From Butyrivibrio sp. AC2005 (lineage in GTDB: Bacteria > Bacillota > Clostridia > Lachnospirales > Lachnospiraceae): 64,000 nt of DNA. The stretch spans positions 85,035 through 149,034 of the forward strand of contig NZ_AUJI01000012.1 of NCBI RefSeq assembly GCF_000424145.1. Reading direction: 5' to 3'. The position numbers were made by a program, and so were the translations under genes. The notes beneath the pieces are model-generated. The model worked only from the letters and a program-made list of their open reading frames with translations, was not told the DNA's origin and ran no database searches. This document shows positions 1 through 8,112 of this stretch, piece after piece; position 1 is the first letter of the stretch; every line of letters starts with the position of its first letter.

Positions 1-27
1 ATTGGATTTGAGGAAATATAAAAAACA

Positions 28-1206
28 ATGGCTGATTTTGATCCTAAGAAAATCGAATATAGCTTACGAATAGAAGGAGACTACTATAACCAGCTGGATA
101 TAGAGGGCTTCTCTCTTATGATGAAGAATCCGTCTTATTGCTATAAGTTTTATTGGCTGGAAGCTATTGTGAATTTGATTTCAGAAGACGTAACGGAAAC
201 TACTTTTGATGAAATCATAAATGAAATGATTGCCAATGCCTGGTACTCTGTACTGGAGTTTCATATTCATCTTAGCGGGATTGTGGTCGGTGAAGTAAAG
301 GATGGTTTGGAAAGGGCAGTAAAAAAGCTTAGTGATATTAGTGAGCTTCCGGCAAATGCATCGAAGCTTGAGATAAAGAATGCTATTAAGGAGCATGACG
401 CTGAACTTAAAGCGGAAAAAGAACAGCTTACAAACATGGTGCCCTACAGGGCACTTGCTGGTTTTTTCGGCAAAGTAGATGAAACTGCGGATTGGGAAAG
501 CACTCGCAGGATGATTGCCTATATTGAACGTGTAAATAAGGTGAATATACTTCCATATACTTTGGGGAGTAGTAGTAAACTCAAAAAAGAAGTGTATTTT
601 AATCCGTCTTGGATAAAGATGATACAGGATAATACTGTTTCAATTTTGGGGTGGATACAATTTGAAAAGGTAAAGTGGCTTCAGAATAATAATCCCGAGG
701 TGCCAGGGCTTGTTTACAAGCTGGCGCCAATGGATGAGAAAATGCGGAAGCTGAATGCTGTAAGAAAGCTATGGGACGCTGTATTGGAGATAGAATCTGT
801 TTCAGATGTTTTTACTGACAATCCTATTGATTCTAAAAAATATGATGTTGATCATTTTATTCCATGGTCGTTTGTAATGAATGATGAGTTATGGAATCTT
901 ATGCCAATGGATTCATCGCTTAATTCGTCTAAGAGTAATAAGCTTCCTGAGTGGGAGCCCTTTTTTATAAAGTTTGCAAATAATCAGTATCTTCTTTATC
1001 AGATGATACATGATAAAGAACGACCTATTTTCCATAAGCGCTTTGAGGCGTGCTATAAGGATAATATTCATTCTGTTTGGGCAAACCAGGAATTATATCG
1101 GCCAGGTAATACGATAGAAGAATTTGAAAATATACTGGAAAAGAATATGAGACCGGTCTATGACTCTGCAAGACGGCAGGGTTATGAGCTGTGGAAGATT
1201 AGCTAA
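28..1206 (+). CDS. HNH endonuclease domain protein
   Basis: This 392-residue protein has an HNH-type nuclease motif in its C-terminal half. YDVDHFIPW (about residues 272-280) supplies the Asp-His pair, and the segments LWNLMPMD and NSSKSNKLPE that follow supply the Asn-rich core and end. Such domains make metal-dependent cuts in DNA or RNA. The first ~250 residues are helical and charged, and I do not recognise them; they could be a target-recognition region. GAGGAAA lies about 12 bases before the ATG. The next gene, a Nudix-methyltransferase fusion, starts 27 bp downstream, so the two are probably co-transcribed and may form a small defence or modification unit. The nuclease family is well supported; its role is inferred. 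Confidence 0.8.
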   Translation: MADFDPKKIEYSLRIEGDYYNQLDIEGFSLMMKNPSYCYKFYWLEAIVNLISEDVTETTFDEIINEMIANAWYSVLEFHIHLSGIVVGEVKDGLERAVKKLSDISELPANASKLEIKNAIKEHDAELKAEKEQLTNMVPYRALAGFFGKVDETADWESTRRMIAYIERVNKVNILPYTLGSSSKLKKEVYFNPSWIKMIQDNTVSILGWIQFEKVKWLQNNNPEVPGLVYKLAPMDEKMRKLNAVRKLWDAVLEIESVSDVFTDNPIDSKKYDVDHFIPWSFVMNDELWNLMPMDSSLNSSKSNKLPEWEPFFIKFANNQYLLYQMIHDKERPIFHKRFEACYKDNIHSVWANQELYRPGNTIEEFENILEKNMRPVYDSARRQGYELWKIS

Positions 1207-1233
1207 ATAAAAGGTAAGAGAGAAAAGACATAA

Positions 1234-2214
1234 ATGAAAACTGTTAACGTAGTCGCAGCAATAATCTGCGATGATTTCAAAAGAAAAACAAAGATATTCG
1301 CAACCCAGCGTGGATATGGAGATTATAAAGATGGCTGGGAATTTCCTGGAGGAAAGATTGAGGAAGGTGAAACTCCTGAAGAGGCGTTAGTAAGAGAAAT
1401 TCGAGAAGAACTTGGTGCAGAGATTGAGGTACATGACCTTATTGATGTAATTGATTATGATTATGAGACTTTTCATCTTCATATGAACTGCTACTGGGCG
1501 ACAGTTGCAGAAGGAAAACTACTGCTTTTGGAGCATGAAGCTGCGAAGTGGCTTGAGATTAATGAGCTTAGAAGTGTGGACTGGCTCCCTGCGGATCTGG
1601 CGTTACTTCCAAAGATTGCTGAGGCTATGGTTGATAATAACGTAGAGTATTATGACATGAATGCTGATTCATTCTTTGCTGGAAGTGTTAATGCAGATAT
1701 GTCATATGAGAGGGATAGATTCATAGCACTTCTTCCTGAACATGGTCGCGTTTTGGATGCAGGCTGTGGAAGCGGACGGGATAGTAAGGCATTTATGGAG
1801 GCAGGCTTTATAGTAACAGCTTTTGATGCATCCAAGGAAATGCGAAAGAGAGCGTCTGAATATCTGGGACAGGAAGTTCTGGATATGAGGTTTGAGGATA
1901 TCGATTTTCATAATGAGTTCGATGGGGTCTGGGCCTGCGCGTCACTTCTTCATGTGCCGGTGAATCAGCTGCCAGAGACAATGAAGAAGATGAATGCTTC
2001 GCTTAAGAGTAGTGGCGTTATATATGCTTCGTTTAAATATGGCGATGGTACGAAGATGCGCGGAAATCGTAGATTTAGCGATTTGAATGAGAATAGTATT
2101 GTTACGCTGTTTGAAGATGCGGGATTTGTGATAATTTGCAATGAAGTTGGTACTGATAATAGACCTGGTAGAGAAAATGAAATGTGGGTCAACGCTATAG
2201 GGAAAAAGCTTTAA
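1234..2214 (+). CDS. Nudix hydrolase fused to SAM-dependent methyltransferase
   Basis: This is a two-domain enzyme of 326 residues. Residues ~1-130 form a MutT-like Nudix domain with a good Nudix box at 40-62 (GGKIEEGETPEEA followed by REIREELGA). It should hydrolyse a nucleoside diphosphate linked to another group. Residues ~145-326 form a class I methyltransferase with glycine-rich motif I (VLDAGCGSGRDS, ~172-183) and the acidic FDAS strand that binds SAM. Free-standing Nudix and methyltransferase enzymes are common; the fusion is less so. It lies 27 bp after an HNH nuclease gene, which suggests a joint role in nucleotide modification or defence, but the substrate cannot be told from sequence. 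Confidence 0.85.
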   Translation: MKTVNVVAAIICDDFKRKTKIFATQRGYGDYKDGWEFPGGKIEEGETPEEALVREIREELGAEIEVHDLIDVIDYDYETFHLHMNCYWATVAEGKLLLLEHEAAKWLEINELRSVDWLPADLALLPKIAEAMVDNNVEYYDMNADSFFAGSVNADMSYERDRFIALLPEHGRVLDAGCGSGRDSKAFMEAGFIVTAFDASKEMRKRASEYLGQEVLDMRFEDIDFHNEFDGVWACASLLHVPVNQLPETMKKMNASLKSSGVIYASFKYGDGTKMRGNRRFSDLNENSIVTLFEDAGFVIICNEVGTDNRPGRENEMWVNAIGKKL

Positions 2215-2308
2215 TAAGCAGAGGTTTAGTGAACTTTGAGTGAAATGGGCTGTGTTTTTTGTGATACAATTATTTCAATAGAACAAAAATGATAGGAGAA
2301 ACAATTAT

Positions 2309-2824
2309 ATGAAGTGTCCAAATTGTGGGGCAGAATCTAATGGTAGCTTTTGCAGCTTTTGCGGATCAAAAATGCCTGAGCAGCAACCTAATATTAGTAT
2401 TACGAATAATTATTATGGTTCGAACTCACCGAATGTTAGTAATCCAGGCGTTAATGCAGTGACAATTTTATGTCCAAAATGTGGTAGTGATAAAATCTCT
2501 TTTCAACGAGAATCAAGCGGTACGAGAGGATATCACAAAACCGTGGGTATGTGCAAAAATTGTGGCCACACTTGGATAACAGCACAGGATGCTCAACCAC
2601 TTTATACTGATTATCACGCAGCGTCTCCTAGGAACAAATGGGTCGCATTGGTATTATGCATTTTCTTAGGCTATTTTGGTGTCCATCAGTTTTATGTTGG
2701 AAGAAAGGGATTGGGATGGATCTACTTGTTCACTGTTGGCTTATTTGGGTTAGGTTGGATGGTAGACATTGTTCTCATTGCTACTGGGAAATTTAAAGAT
2801 GCCCAGGGAAGATTGTTGTTATGA
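2309..2824 (+). CDS. zinc-ribbon and TM2 domain membrane protein
   Basis: The protein has 171 residues. An N-terminal zinc ribbon (CPNCG...FCSFCG, Cys 3, 6, 15 and 18) is followed by a low-complexity Asn/Ser linker. A second ribbon follows (CPKCG ~55-59, CKNCG ~80-84). The C-terminal ~60 residues form a TM2 domain: two membrane helices around GYFGVHQFYVGRKGLGW. The zinc ribbons should face the cytoplasm. TM2 proteins of this kind are common in Firmicutes and have no settled function. AGGAGAAAC before the ATG is a good ribosome binding site. Confidence 0.85.
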   Translation: MKCPNCGAESNGSFCSFCGSKMPEQQPNISITNNYYGSNSPNVSNPGVNAVTILCPKCGSDKISFQRESSGTRGYHKTVGMCKNCGHTWITAQDAQPLYTDYHAASPRNKWVALVLCIFLGYFGVHQFYVGRKGLGWIYLFTVGLFGLGWMVDIVLIATGKFKDAQGRLLL

Positions 2825-2850
2825 TTCTTTAAAAGAGAGGTAAGGTGGAC

Positions 2851-3414
2851 ATGAATAAATATTTAAAAAAGTCGATTGTATGTACATTGTTGTCATTAGT
2901 ATTGATGTTAGAACTTCCGATGGCTACAATTCATGCAGATACAACTGTATATACGACTGCAACTGGCACCAAGTATCATTTCTCAAGAAGTTGTAGAGGG
3001 CTAAGCAGAGCCAAGAATATCTATGAGACTTCATTATCTGATGCTAAAGCAAGTGGATTGACGGCGTGTAGTATATGCTCTTCAGGTAGTTCTAACAATT
3101 CTAATTCTTCGTCATCAGATAAGAAATCATCTGATGATAATACCAATTCAGAAAGCAATTCTGATTCAAAAAAAGAAACCGTATCTTTGACGACTGATAA
3201 GAAAAAGGCATCTGTTCATGTTGGGGATACTATCATCCTGAAAATTAAGGGGAATAAGAAAAAGGTCACTTGGACTGCATCAAATAAAAATGTTAAGTTC
3301 CAGAAAAAAACAAAAACACAGGCCAAACTAAAAATGCTTAAAGCTGGAAAAACAAAAGTCACGGCCAAGATAAAAGGCAAGACATATAAATGGACATTGA
3401 CCATTAAAAAATGA
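2851..3414 (+). CDS. secreted CxxC-domain protein with Big2-like C-terminus
   Basis: I chose the ATG at 2851 rather than the in-frame GTG two codons earlier, because GAGAGGTAAGG is better spaced for it. The 187-residue product starts with a signal peptide (cleavage probably after IHA, residue 29). Residues ~31-76 form a small His/Cys domain (GTKYHFSRSC...LTACSIC) of the Ada-like zinc-binding type also found at the C-termini of the proteins at 4812 and 5790. A Ser/Asn/Asp-rich linker leads to a Lys-rich Big2-like immunoglobulin fold (~110-187). It is probably an extracellular binding protein. A decayed copy of its last ~37 codons, with its own terminator, lies about 900 bp downstream. Confidence 0.75.
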   Translation: MNKYLKKSIVCTLLSLVLMLELPMATIHADTTVYTTATGTKYHFSRSCRGLSRAKNIYETSLSDAKASGLTACSICSSGSSNNSNSSSSDKKSSDDNTNSESNSDSKKETVSLTTDKKKASVHVGDTIILKIKGNKKKVTWTASNKNVKFQKKTKTQAKLKMLKAGKTKVTAKIKGKTYKWTLTIKK

Positions 3415-3418
3415 TTAT

Positions 3419-3454
3419 AAGCTGTGGCGATTTAAATGATTGCCGCAGCTTTTG
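3419..3454 (+). terminator. hairpin terminator after 2851 gene
   Basis: AAGCTGTGGC (3419-3428) pairs with GCCGCAGCTT (3442-3451), including one G-U pair, and short T residues follow. It begins five bases after the stop codon. Confidence 0.65.
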
Positions 3455-3494
3455 TAAATGATAGCCTAAATTACATATGTCAGAGGATGATAAT

Positions 3495-4214
3495 ATGCGT
3501 AAGAAAATTTATGAAATTATCGAAGTTGCTGAAGATGATAATCAACTAAGTAGACTATATGATGTGATAATGCTTTTTTTTATTCTACTAAGCATTATTC
3601 CGTTGACTTTCAAAGAAACAAATAGGCTTTTTTATGCAATTGATAAGATTACTGTTTCAGTTTTTATAATGGATTATGCTCTCAGATGGATTACCGCGGA
3701 TTATAAACTTGAAGGAAAGAAGATGTCTTTTGTAAGATATCCTTTTACCGTTTGGGCTATTGTTGATTTGCTATCGATTTTGCCTTCGTTGACTACGCTG
3801 AAGAGTGGGTTTAAGCTCTTGAGATTATTTAGGATGATAAGAACGTTCAGAATCTTTAGAATTTTTAAAGCACTGAGGTATTCAAAAAGCTTGATCATTA
3901 TAATAAATGTGCTGAAGAAATCACGACAGGCATTATTTGCCGTTTGTTCTTTGGCTATAGGATATGTTTTGGTAGCTGCGCTCGTGATATTTTGCGTTGA
4001 ACCTGAGAGTTTTTCATCTTTCTTTGATGCAATATACTGGGCTACGGTTTCTTTGACCACAGTTGGATATGGAGATATTTATCCTGTGACTGTAGTTGGC
4101 AGAGTTGTGACTATGTTTTCATCATTCTTTGGAATAGCGATTGTTGCACTACCGGCGGGAATAATAACAGCCGGATACATGAAAGAGGTAGATAAAAAAG
4201 ACATTTCAGAATGA
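3495..4214 (+). CDS. voltage-gated potassium channel (six-TM)
   Basis: The start at 3495 is preferred because AGAGGA lies seven bases upstream; the in-frame ATG at 3477 has no ribosome binding site. The 239-residue product has the plan of a voltage-gated K+ channel: helices S1-S3, an Arg-rich S4 (LLRLFRMIRTFRIFRIFKAL), S5, a pore loop with the K+ selectivity filter TVGYGD, and S6. The C-terminal tail is short, with no RCK regulatory domain. It would conduct K+ across the cytoplasmic membrane. It stands alone, and nothing links it to its neighbours. Confidence 0.9.
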   Translation: MRKKIYEIIEVAEDDNQLSRLYDVIMLFFILLSIIPLTFKETNRLFYAIDKITVSVFIMDYALRWITADYKLEGKKMSFVRYPFTVWAIVDLLSILPSLTTLKSGFKLLRLFRMIRTFRIFRIFKALRYSKSLIIIINVLKKSRQALFAVCSLAIGYVLVAALVIFCVEPESFSSFFDAIYWATVSLTTVGYGDIYPVTVVGRVVTMFSSFFGIAIVALPAGIITAGYMKEVDKKDISE

Positions 4215-4279
4215 TTTTGGATACTTTTTTTAAAATGAGGACAAAAATAAGAAATGTGTAGTCATTATTGTTGTAATTT

Positions 4280-4392
4280 TTTGAAAAATCAAAGAAACAA
4301 GCAAAATTTAGGATGCTTAAGCCGGAAAAATAAGGATAAAAGCCAAAGTAAATGGTAAGACTTATACCTGGGAACTTACAATAAAGAAATAA
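4280..4392 (+). pseudogene. remnant of Big2-like C-terminus (duplicate of 2851 gene)
   Basis: Read in frame from 4280, the DNA encodes FEKSKKQAKFRMLK, which aligns with FQKKTKTQAKLKMLK in the 2851 protein. One base is then missing after ATGCTTAA. Shifting frame gives IKAKVNGKTYTWELTIKK and a stop, matching TAKIKGKTYKWTLTIKK. There is no start codon or N-terminal part. It is the fossil of a tandem copy of the 2851 gene, and it is followed by a matching terminator. Confidence 0.75.
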
Positions 4393-4397
4393 AATGT

Positions 4398-4432
4398 AGC
4401 TGTGGTAATTTGGGAGGATTACCACAGCTATA
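4398..4432 (+). terminator. terminator after the pseudogene remnant
   Basis: AGCTGTGGTAAT (4398-4409) and ATTACCACAGCT (4418-4429) form a perfect 12-bp stem. It sits in the same place as, and resembles, the hairpin after the intact 2851 gene, so the terminator was duplicated with the gene end. Confidence 0.7.
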
Positions 4433-4640
4433 TTTGAATAATAAATTAGTACTGATTTAAGTAAAATATGATCGAGACATATTTTTTGCCAAAATGGAAA
4501 AATAAAGCAACAGATCATATCATTCATAACATTTATATACTTAAGGGTTCGCTCTATAGTTAATATATAAATACTGATGAGCCCTTGTAGCATATCTTAA
4601 ATGAATATTTAATGGTCTTTTATTTTTTTTATTTTTGTAA

Positions 4641-4646
4641 TATAAT
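4641..4646 (+). promoter_or_regulatory. -10 box of the riboswitch operon
   Basis: TATAAT lies ~40 bp before the c-di-GMP aptamer in a T-rich stretch. No clear -35 box was found. The remaining noncoding DNA between 4433 and 4640 is AT-rich and shows nothing else I can support. Confidence 0.5.
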
Positions 4647-4684
4647 GGCTTGGCGTTAATATTCGAAGTAGATATACTTGTTGA

Positions 4685-4757
4685 TATTAAGTAAAACCAG
4701 AGCAATCTGGCGACACAAAGCTATAGGGACTCATAGAGTTAGCCAGCTGCATCTTTA
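4685..4757 (+). ncRNA. c-di-GMP-I (GEMM) riboswitch aptamer
   Basis: The sequence has the GEMM-I core: AAACC, a short CCAGA-GCAA-TCTGG hairpin with a GNRA tetraloop, then CGACACAAAGCTATAGGG and the closing AGCCAG segment. An intrinsic terminator follows directly, so it should switch transcription of the nuclease operon in response to cyclic di-GMP. A close paralog lies at 48868. The direction of control (on or off) is not decided here. Confidence 0.9.
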
Positions 4758-4762
4758 GTTAT

Positions 4763-4789
4763 GGATCTTGCAGTGGCAAGATCTTTTTT
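4763..4789 (+). terminator. riboswitch expression-platform terminator
   Basis: GATCTTGC (4764-4771), loop AGTG, GCAAGATC (4776-4783), then six T residues form a textbook intrinsic terminator between aptamer and gene. The ATG at 4761 overlaps this hairpin and is therefore not the gene start. Confidence 0.9.
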
Positions 4790-4811
4790 GGGAGTTAAGA
4801 AGGTGAGTGTT

Positions 4812-5756
4812 ATGAAAAGAGAAAATATAAATTATAAAAGAGGGATAGGATTAGCTTTAGGTCTGATTTTATCCTTGTTTGTGTGTACGCCTATTAGCGC
4901 AACTGCGAAGCCTGATATTCCTGCATATGATGGTAAAGTATCTATAGCTATAAATGAAAACATCCCGACTTTTTCTTCATCAGAAATAACAACAATATCA
5001 TATGAAAAATACGGGGAATTAGATAAATTGGGCAGATGCACGGCAGCGGAAGCGTGTGTTGGAAAAGAACTAATGCCTACAGAAAAACGTGGCTCAATAG
5101 GGATGATTAAACCTACAGGATGGAATCAAAACAAATATGAAGGATTAGTTAATTCAAATCCTCCGTATTTATACAATAGATGTCACCTTATTGGATATCA
5201 ATTGACAGGAGAAAATGCAAATGAGAAGAATCTAATAACAGGTACAAGATATTTTAATATTGAAGGAATGCTTCCTTACGAAGATGAAGTTGCAGATTAT
5301 GTAAAAAATTCTAGCAATCATGTCATGTATCGTGTAACACCTATCTTTGATGGCGATAACTTGCTATGCAAAGGTGTGCAGATGGAAGCCTATTCCGTAG
5401 AAGATAAGGGAAAGGCGATAAGCTTCAATGTCTTTTGCTATAATGTACAACCTGGTGTAATACTAAATTATTCAGATGGGACTAACTATAAAGATGAGAA
5501 TTATGTTTCAAAAACAAGTTCGAAAAATGAAACTCCTCAAAAGTTAGAAACGACATCTAATATTGAGAAAGAAACGACTGCAACAACCACGAATGATAAT
5601 ACAGCATATATAGCAAACAGAAATACAAAAAAATTTCATTATCAGACATGTAGTAGTGTTAGTGAAATGAAAGAAAAAAATAAACTGTATTATAATGGAA
5701 CGCGAGAAGAACTGATAGAACAAGGATATGCACCGTGTAAAAGATGTAATCCATAA
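4812..5756 (+). CDS. secreted DNA/RNA non-specific endonuclease with C-terminal CxxC domain
   Basis: The start at 4812 follows AAGAAGGTGA and lies beyond the riboswitch terminator. The 314-residue product has a signal peptide (residues ~1-33). It then has a nuclease domain of the DNA/RNA non-specific endonuclease type (EndA/NucA-like), with NRCHLIGYQLTGENANEKNL at 122-141; His125 is the likely general base and the later Asn residues are metal ligands. A Thr-rich linker leads to the ~50-residue His/Cys domain (TKKFHYQTC...GYAPCKRCNP, Cys309 and Cys312). It probably degrades extracellular nucleic acid. A c-di-GMP riboswitch controls it, and the 5790 gene follows 33 bp downstream in the same operon. 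Confidence 0.88.
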   Translation: MKRENINYKRGIGLALGLILSLFVCTPISATAKPDIPAYDGKVSIAINENIPTFSSSEITTISYEKYGELDKLGRCTAAEACVGKELMPTEKRGSIGMIKPTGWNQNKYEGLVNSNPPYLYNRCHLIGYQLTGENANEKNLITGTRYFNIEGMLPYEDEVADYVKNSSNHVMYRVTPIFDGDNLLCKGVQMEAYSVEDKGKAISFNVFCYNVQPGVILNYSDGTNYKDENYVSKTSSKNETPQKLETTSNIEKETTATTTNDNTAYIANRNTKKFHYQTCSSVSEMKEKNKLYYNGTREELIEQGYAPCKRCNP

Positions 5757-5789
5757 AAATTAAGAAAATTTAGTAAAGAGGAGAAAAAG

Positions 5790-6917
5790 ATGTCTAAGAT
5801 ATGGGCGATTGTGCAATGGGTTTTGGCAGGTTTTAATATTTTTATGGCCATCGGCTGTTTTATGAACGGTGGGCTATATATTATAAGTGGAGTATTATTT
5901 CTTGCTCTTGCAGTGGTAATATCTCCACTGAGAAAAAAGATTTTTAGTTTTTTGCCTCCAAAATTTCAGAATGGAATTGTTACTATAGTATCTTGTATAG
6001 TACTAATGATTGGTAGTTTTGCAACACTCCCATCATCACAATCAAATGAGAAAGTAGCTGACGATAAAGAGGATCAAACAACAGAACGATTTGTTGAAAC
6101 TGATAATTCTATAGAGGAAGCATCTGATGAAGAAATGGTAAATGAAGATAGTAATATCGAGAAATTGTCATTTCGTTCTAGTGAAGACATTGAACTTGTT
6201 GAGGGTGATGAGAAATCTGGTAGTTACTTAAAAGCAAAAGTTAAAGATCGAGATTCGTTTTCAGAAAGCGATGTGGTTTTTGTTAGTAAAAACCCAGAGA
6301 TAGCCACTATTGAATTTTCCAAAGCTGCATTGACAGATTATCTATATTACAGTATCAAAGGCATATCTGAAGGTGAGACAGAAGTATATGCGATGTCTAA
6401 AGACGGAGCCATTGAGTCTGAACATGTAAAAGTAACCGTTAAGATAGATGAAGAAAAAATAGCTAAGGAGAAAGAAGAAGCAGAAAAAGCTGAAGCGGAG
6501 AAAAAGGCTACTGAAGAGGCAGAAAAGAAGGCAGAAGAAGAAAAGTTGGCTAAGGAAAAAGTAGATGCTGAGGCTCAAAATGCTGAGAATAATGAGGATG
6601 TGGCTAAAACAACTGATGAACAAACTCCGGATTCAGCTGTTGCTTCTGTAGCTGCGCCAGAGACAGAAGTGCCTCCCACATCTGAAGTAGATAACAGTTC
6701 TAGCGGTGACGGTGATGGTAGTAACTTCAACACATACAATAACCCAGAACAGCAGAATACGACAGAAGAATATGTGCTTAATACAAGCACAAAGAAATTC
6801 CATCGTCCCAGTTGTTCTTCAGTACCAACAATAAGTCCATCTAATTATGCAACAGCGTCAAATAGAGATGAAATAATTGGTCAAGGTTATCAACCATGCA
6901 AAAAATGTAACCCTTAA
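5790..6917 (+). CDS. membrane protein with Big2-like and C-terminal CxxC domains
   Basis: This 375-residue protein starts with two or three membrane helices (residues ~5-75). An acidic linker leads to a Big2-like segment (~130-215), and then a Glu/Ala/Lys-rich probable coiled coil (~216-265). After a Pro/Ser/Gly linker, it ends in the same His/Cys domain as the nuclease before it (TKKFHRPSC...GYQPCKKCNP, Cys370 and Cys373). The outer part should face outside the cell. GAGGAG lies upstream of the ATG, and the gene shares the riboswitch-controlled transcript with the nuclease, so the two may act together at the cell surface. Confidence 0.75.
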   Translation: MSKIWAIVQWVLAGFNIFMAIGCFMNGGLYIISGVLFLALAVVISPLRKKIFSFLPPKFQNGIVTIVSCIVLMIGSFATLPSSQSNEKVADDKEDQTTERFVETDNSIEEASDEEMVNEDSNIEKLSFRSSEDIELVEGDEKSGSYLKAKVKDRDSFSESDVVFVSKNPEIATIEFSKAALTDYLYYSIKGISEGETEVYAMSKDGAIESEHVKVTVKIDEEKIAKEKEEAEKAEAEKKATEEAEKKAEEEKLAKEKVDAEAQNAENNEDVAKTTDEQTPDSAVASVAAPETEVPPTSEVDNSSSGDGDGSNFNTYNNPEQQNTTEEYVLNTSTKKFHRPSCSSVPTISPSNYATASNRDEIIGQGYQPCKKCNP

Positions 6918-6964
6918 TATGAAAAAACGAGGGATAGCAATTTTATAATTTTTAGAAAAAGCAG

Positions 6965-7003
6965 TGGAGAACGCTGAAATTGTATGGTGTTCTCCATTTT
7001 TTT
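6965..7003 (+). terminator. terminator of the riboswitch-nuclease operon
   Basis: TGGAGAAC (6965-6972) pairs with GTTCTCCA (6989-6996), followed by seven T residues. A strong intrinsic terminator. Confidence 0.9.
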
Positions 7004-7033
7004 ATCAGAGATTCAGTATTATTTAATCTGTAA

Positions 7034-7132
7034 GCGCTAAATTGTTCGGTGGGTAGCGCGACCACCACAATTATATTATTAGGTACAAGGACTTTTGCCC
7101 GTAAAATATACCCCAACCCATACGGGCTGGGG
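7034..7132. other. two pseudoknot-capable hairpins, unexplained noncoding element
   Basis: Two nested inverted-repeat sets lie next to each other. First, GCGCTA (7034-7039) pairs with TAGCGC (7054-7059), while AATTGT..GGTGG (7040-7052) pairs with CCACCACAATT (7062-7072). Second, GCCCGTA (7097-7103) pairs with TACGGGC (7121-7127), while CCCCA (7111-7115) pairs with TGGGG (7128-7132). This could be a structured RNA or the end of a small transposable element. The surrounding 7004-7356 shows no convincing gene; an open frame runs through it but has no ribosome binding site and no recognisable protein. Confidence 0.45.
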
Positions 7133-7356
7133 CACCTTAACAATTCACATATGATTAAGAACACATTACATCGAAAAATTCCTTTTGATGCTGCTGGTAA
7201 AGATCTTTTAGAGTTTTTTTACACTCTGGATTCCAAGGACAGAGCTTTTCATGTTCCTCATCACTTGTTCCTACTGAGGGGGGGAGACGCTGATGCGGTA
7301 TATTGGATATTTACCAGGATGATGACTTATCCGCTTTTCTACTTAAAAAAGTGGTG

Positions 7357-7365
7357 TGATATAAT
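7357..7365 (+). promoter_or_regulatory. extended -10 promoter for the 7415 gene
   Basis: TGATATAAT fits an extended -10 element (TGnTATAAT), 50 bp before the start codon. No good -35 box is seen, as is usual for extended -10 promoters. Confidence 0.5.
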
Positions 7366-7414
7366 TAAAAAGTCATATGATTTTGCTCAAAATAACAAGA
7401 GTGTGGGGGATGTT

Positions 7415-8101
7415 ATGGGAAGAAAAAAAGTCATTAAATTATTCAGCATGTTACTAATTGTATCATTTCTCTTTGAGAGTCAGCCAAGTGTGGTATGCGC
7501 TGCGGATAAAGCACTTCAATTTAATTTTAGTAAAGCTCAGACAAAGAGTGATCAGAATTATTTTGTTCATATTTATAGCAACGAGAGTATACAAGCTGTA
7601 TTTGCTGATTCTAAGATTTCTTATGATTTATATATACCCAAAAAGATCATGAAAGGATCTGGGGTGAGCATAAGAAGTAATATGGGTTTTGTTGAGCATC
7701 AGACAATGCTGCAGATGGCGAGTAAGTATTCATTTTCGGTTGATCCAAGTGGAAATTTATGTGGATTTGAGAATATAAAGGGACGCGATAGTGCGCCTCA
7801 AGAACCTATGAATAAAATAAAGAAATATGCTAAGGTTAAGAAATACAAGGATTATTACAAATTGTCAGTAAAAAATCTGCCAGTGGTGGAATATTATAAT
7901 GACACTCCTGTAGATGGGTATACTTATGATTCATTTGCTTTTTGTTTGATACTTAATGTTAATGGAAAGAAGATGAAATCAAAGATGTATATTGATAATC
8001 TGACATTTCAATCTGGTAGAAAAGTCACCTGCAAGTTTAACAAGAAAGAAAATGTGTTTATCACTGCGGATAATAAGACAAAGATAGCAAAAATAAAATA
8101 A
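7415..8101 (+). CDS. secreted protein of unknown function
   Basis: The start is the ATG at 7415, after GGGGGA, because a signal peptide begins right there (MGRKKVIKLFSMLLIVSFLF, cleavage near CAA at residue ~31). The frame stays open for ~120 codons upstream, but the promoter at 7357 and the signal peptide argue against those codons being used. The mature ~197-residue product is Lys/Tyr-rich with beta-strand-like patterns and no Cys-rich domain. I do not recognise the family. It is probably exported; nothing around it suggests a role. Confidence 0.7.
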   Translation: MGRKKVIKLFSMLLIVSFLFESQPSVVCAADKALQFNFSKAQTKSDQNYFVHIYSNESIQAVFADSKISYDLYIPKKIMKGSGVSIRSNMGFVEHQTMLQMASKYSFSVDPSGNLCGFENIKGRDSAPQEPMNKIKKYAKVKKYKDYYKLSVKNLPVVEYYNDTPVDGYTYDSFAFCLILNVNGKKMKSKMYIDNLTFQSGRKVTCKFNKKENVFITADNKTKIAKIK

Positions 8102-8112
8102 TAAAGATATAC

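Noticed and set aside
4111..4593. Minus-strand 160-codon frame
   Set aside because: Very Ile/Leu/Phe-rich, as AT-rich antisense DNA gives, and it overlaps the channel gene and the fossil remnant.
6952..7164. Minus-strand 70-codon frame
   Set aside because: It overlaps the terminator and the hairpin element and has no ribosome binding site.
7049..7414. Upstream extension of the 7415 gene by ~120 codons
   Set aside because: The signal peptide and an extended -10 promoter place the start at 7415, and the extension runs through the pseudoknot element with no recognisable protein.
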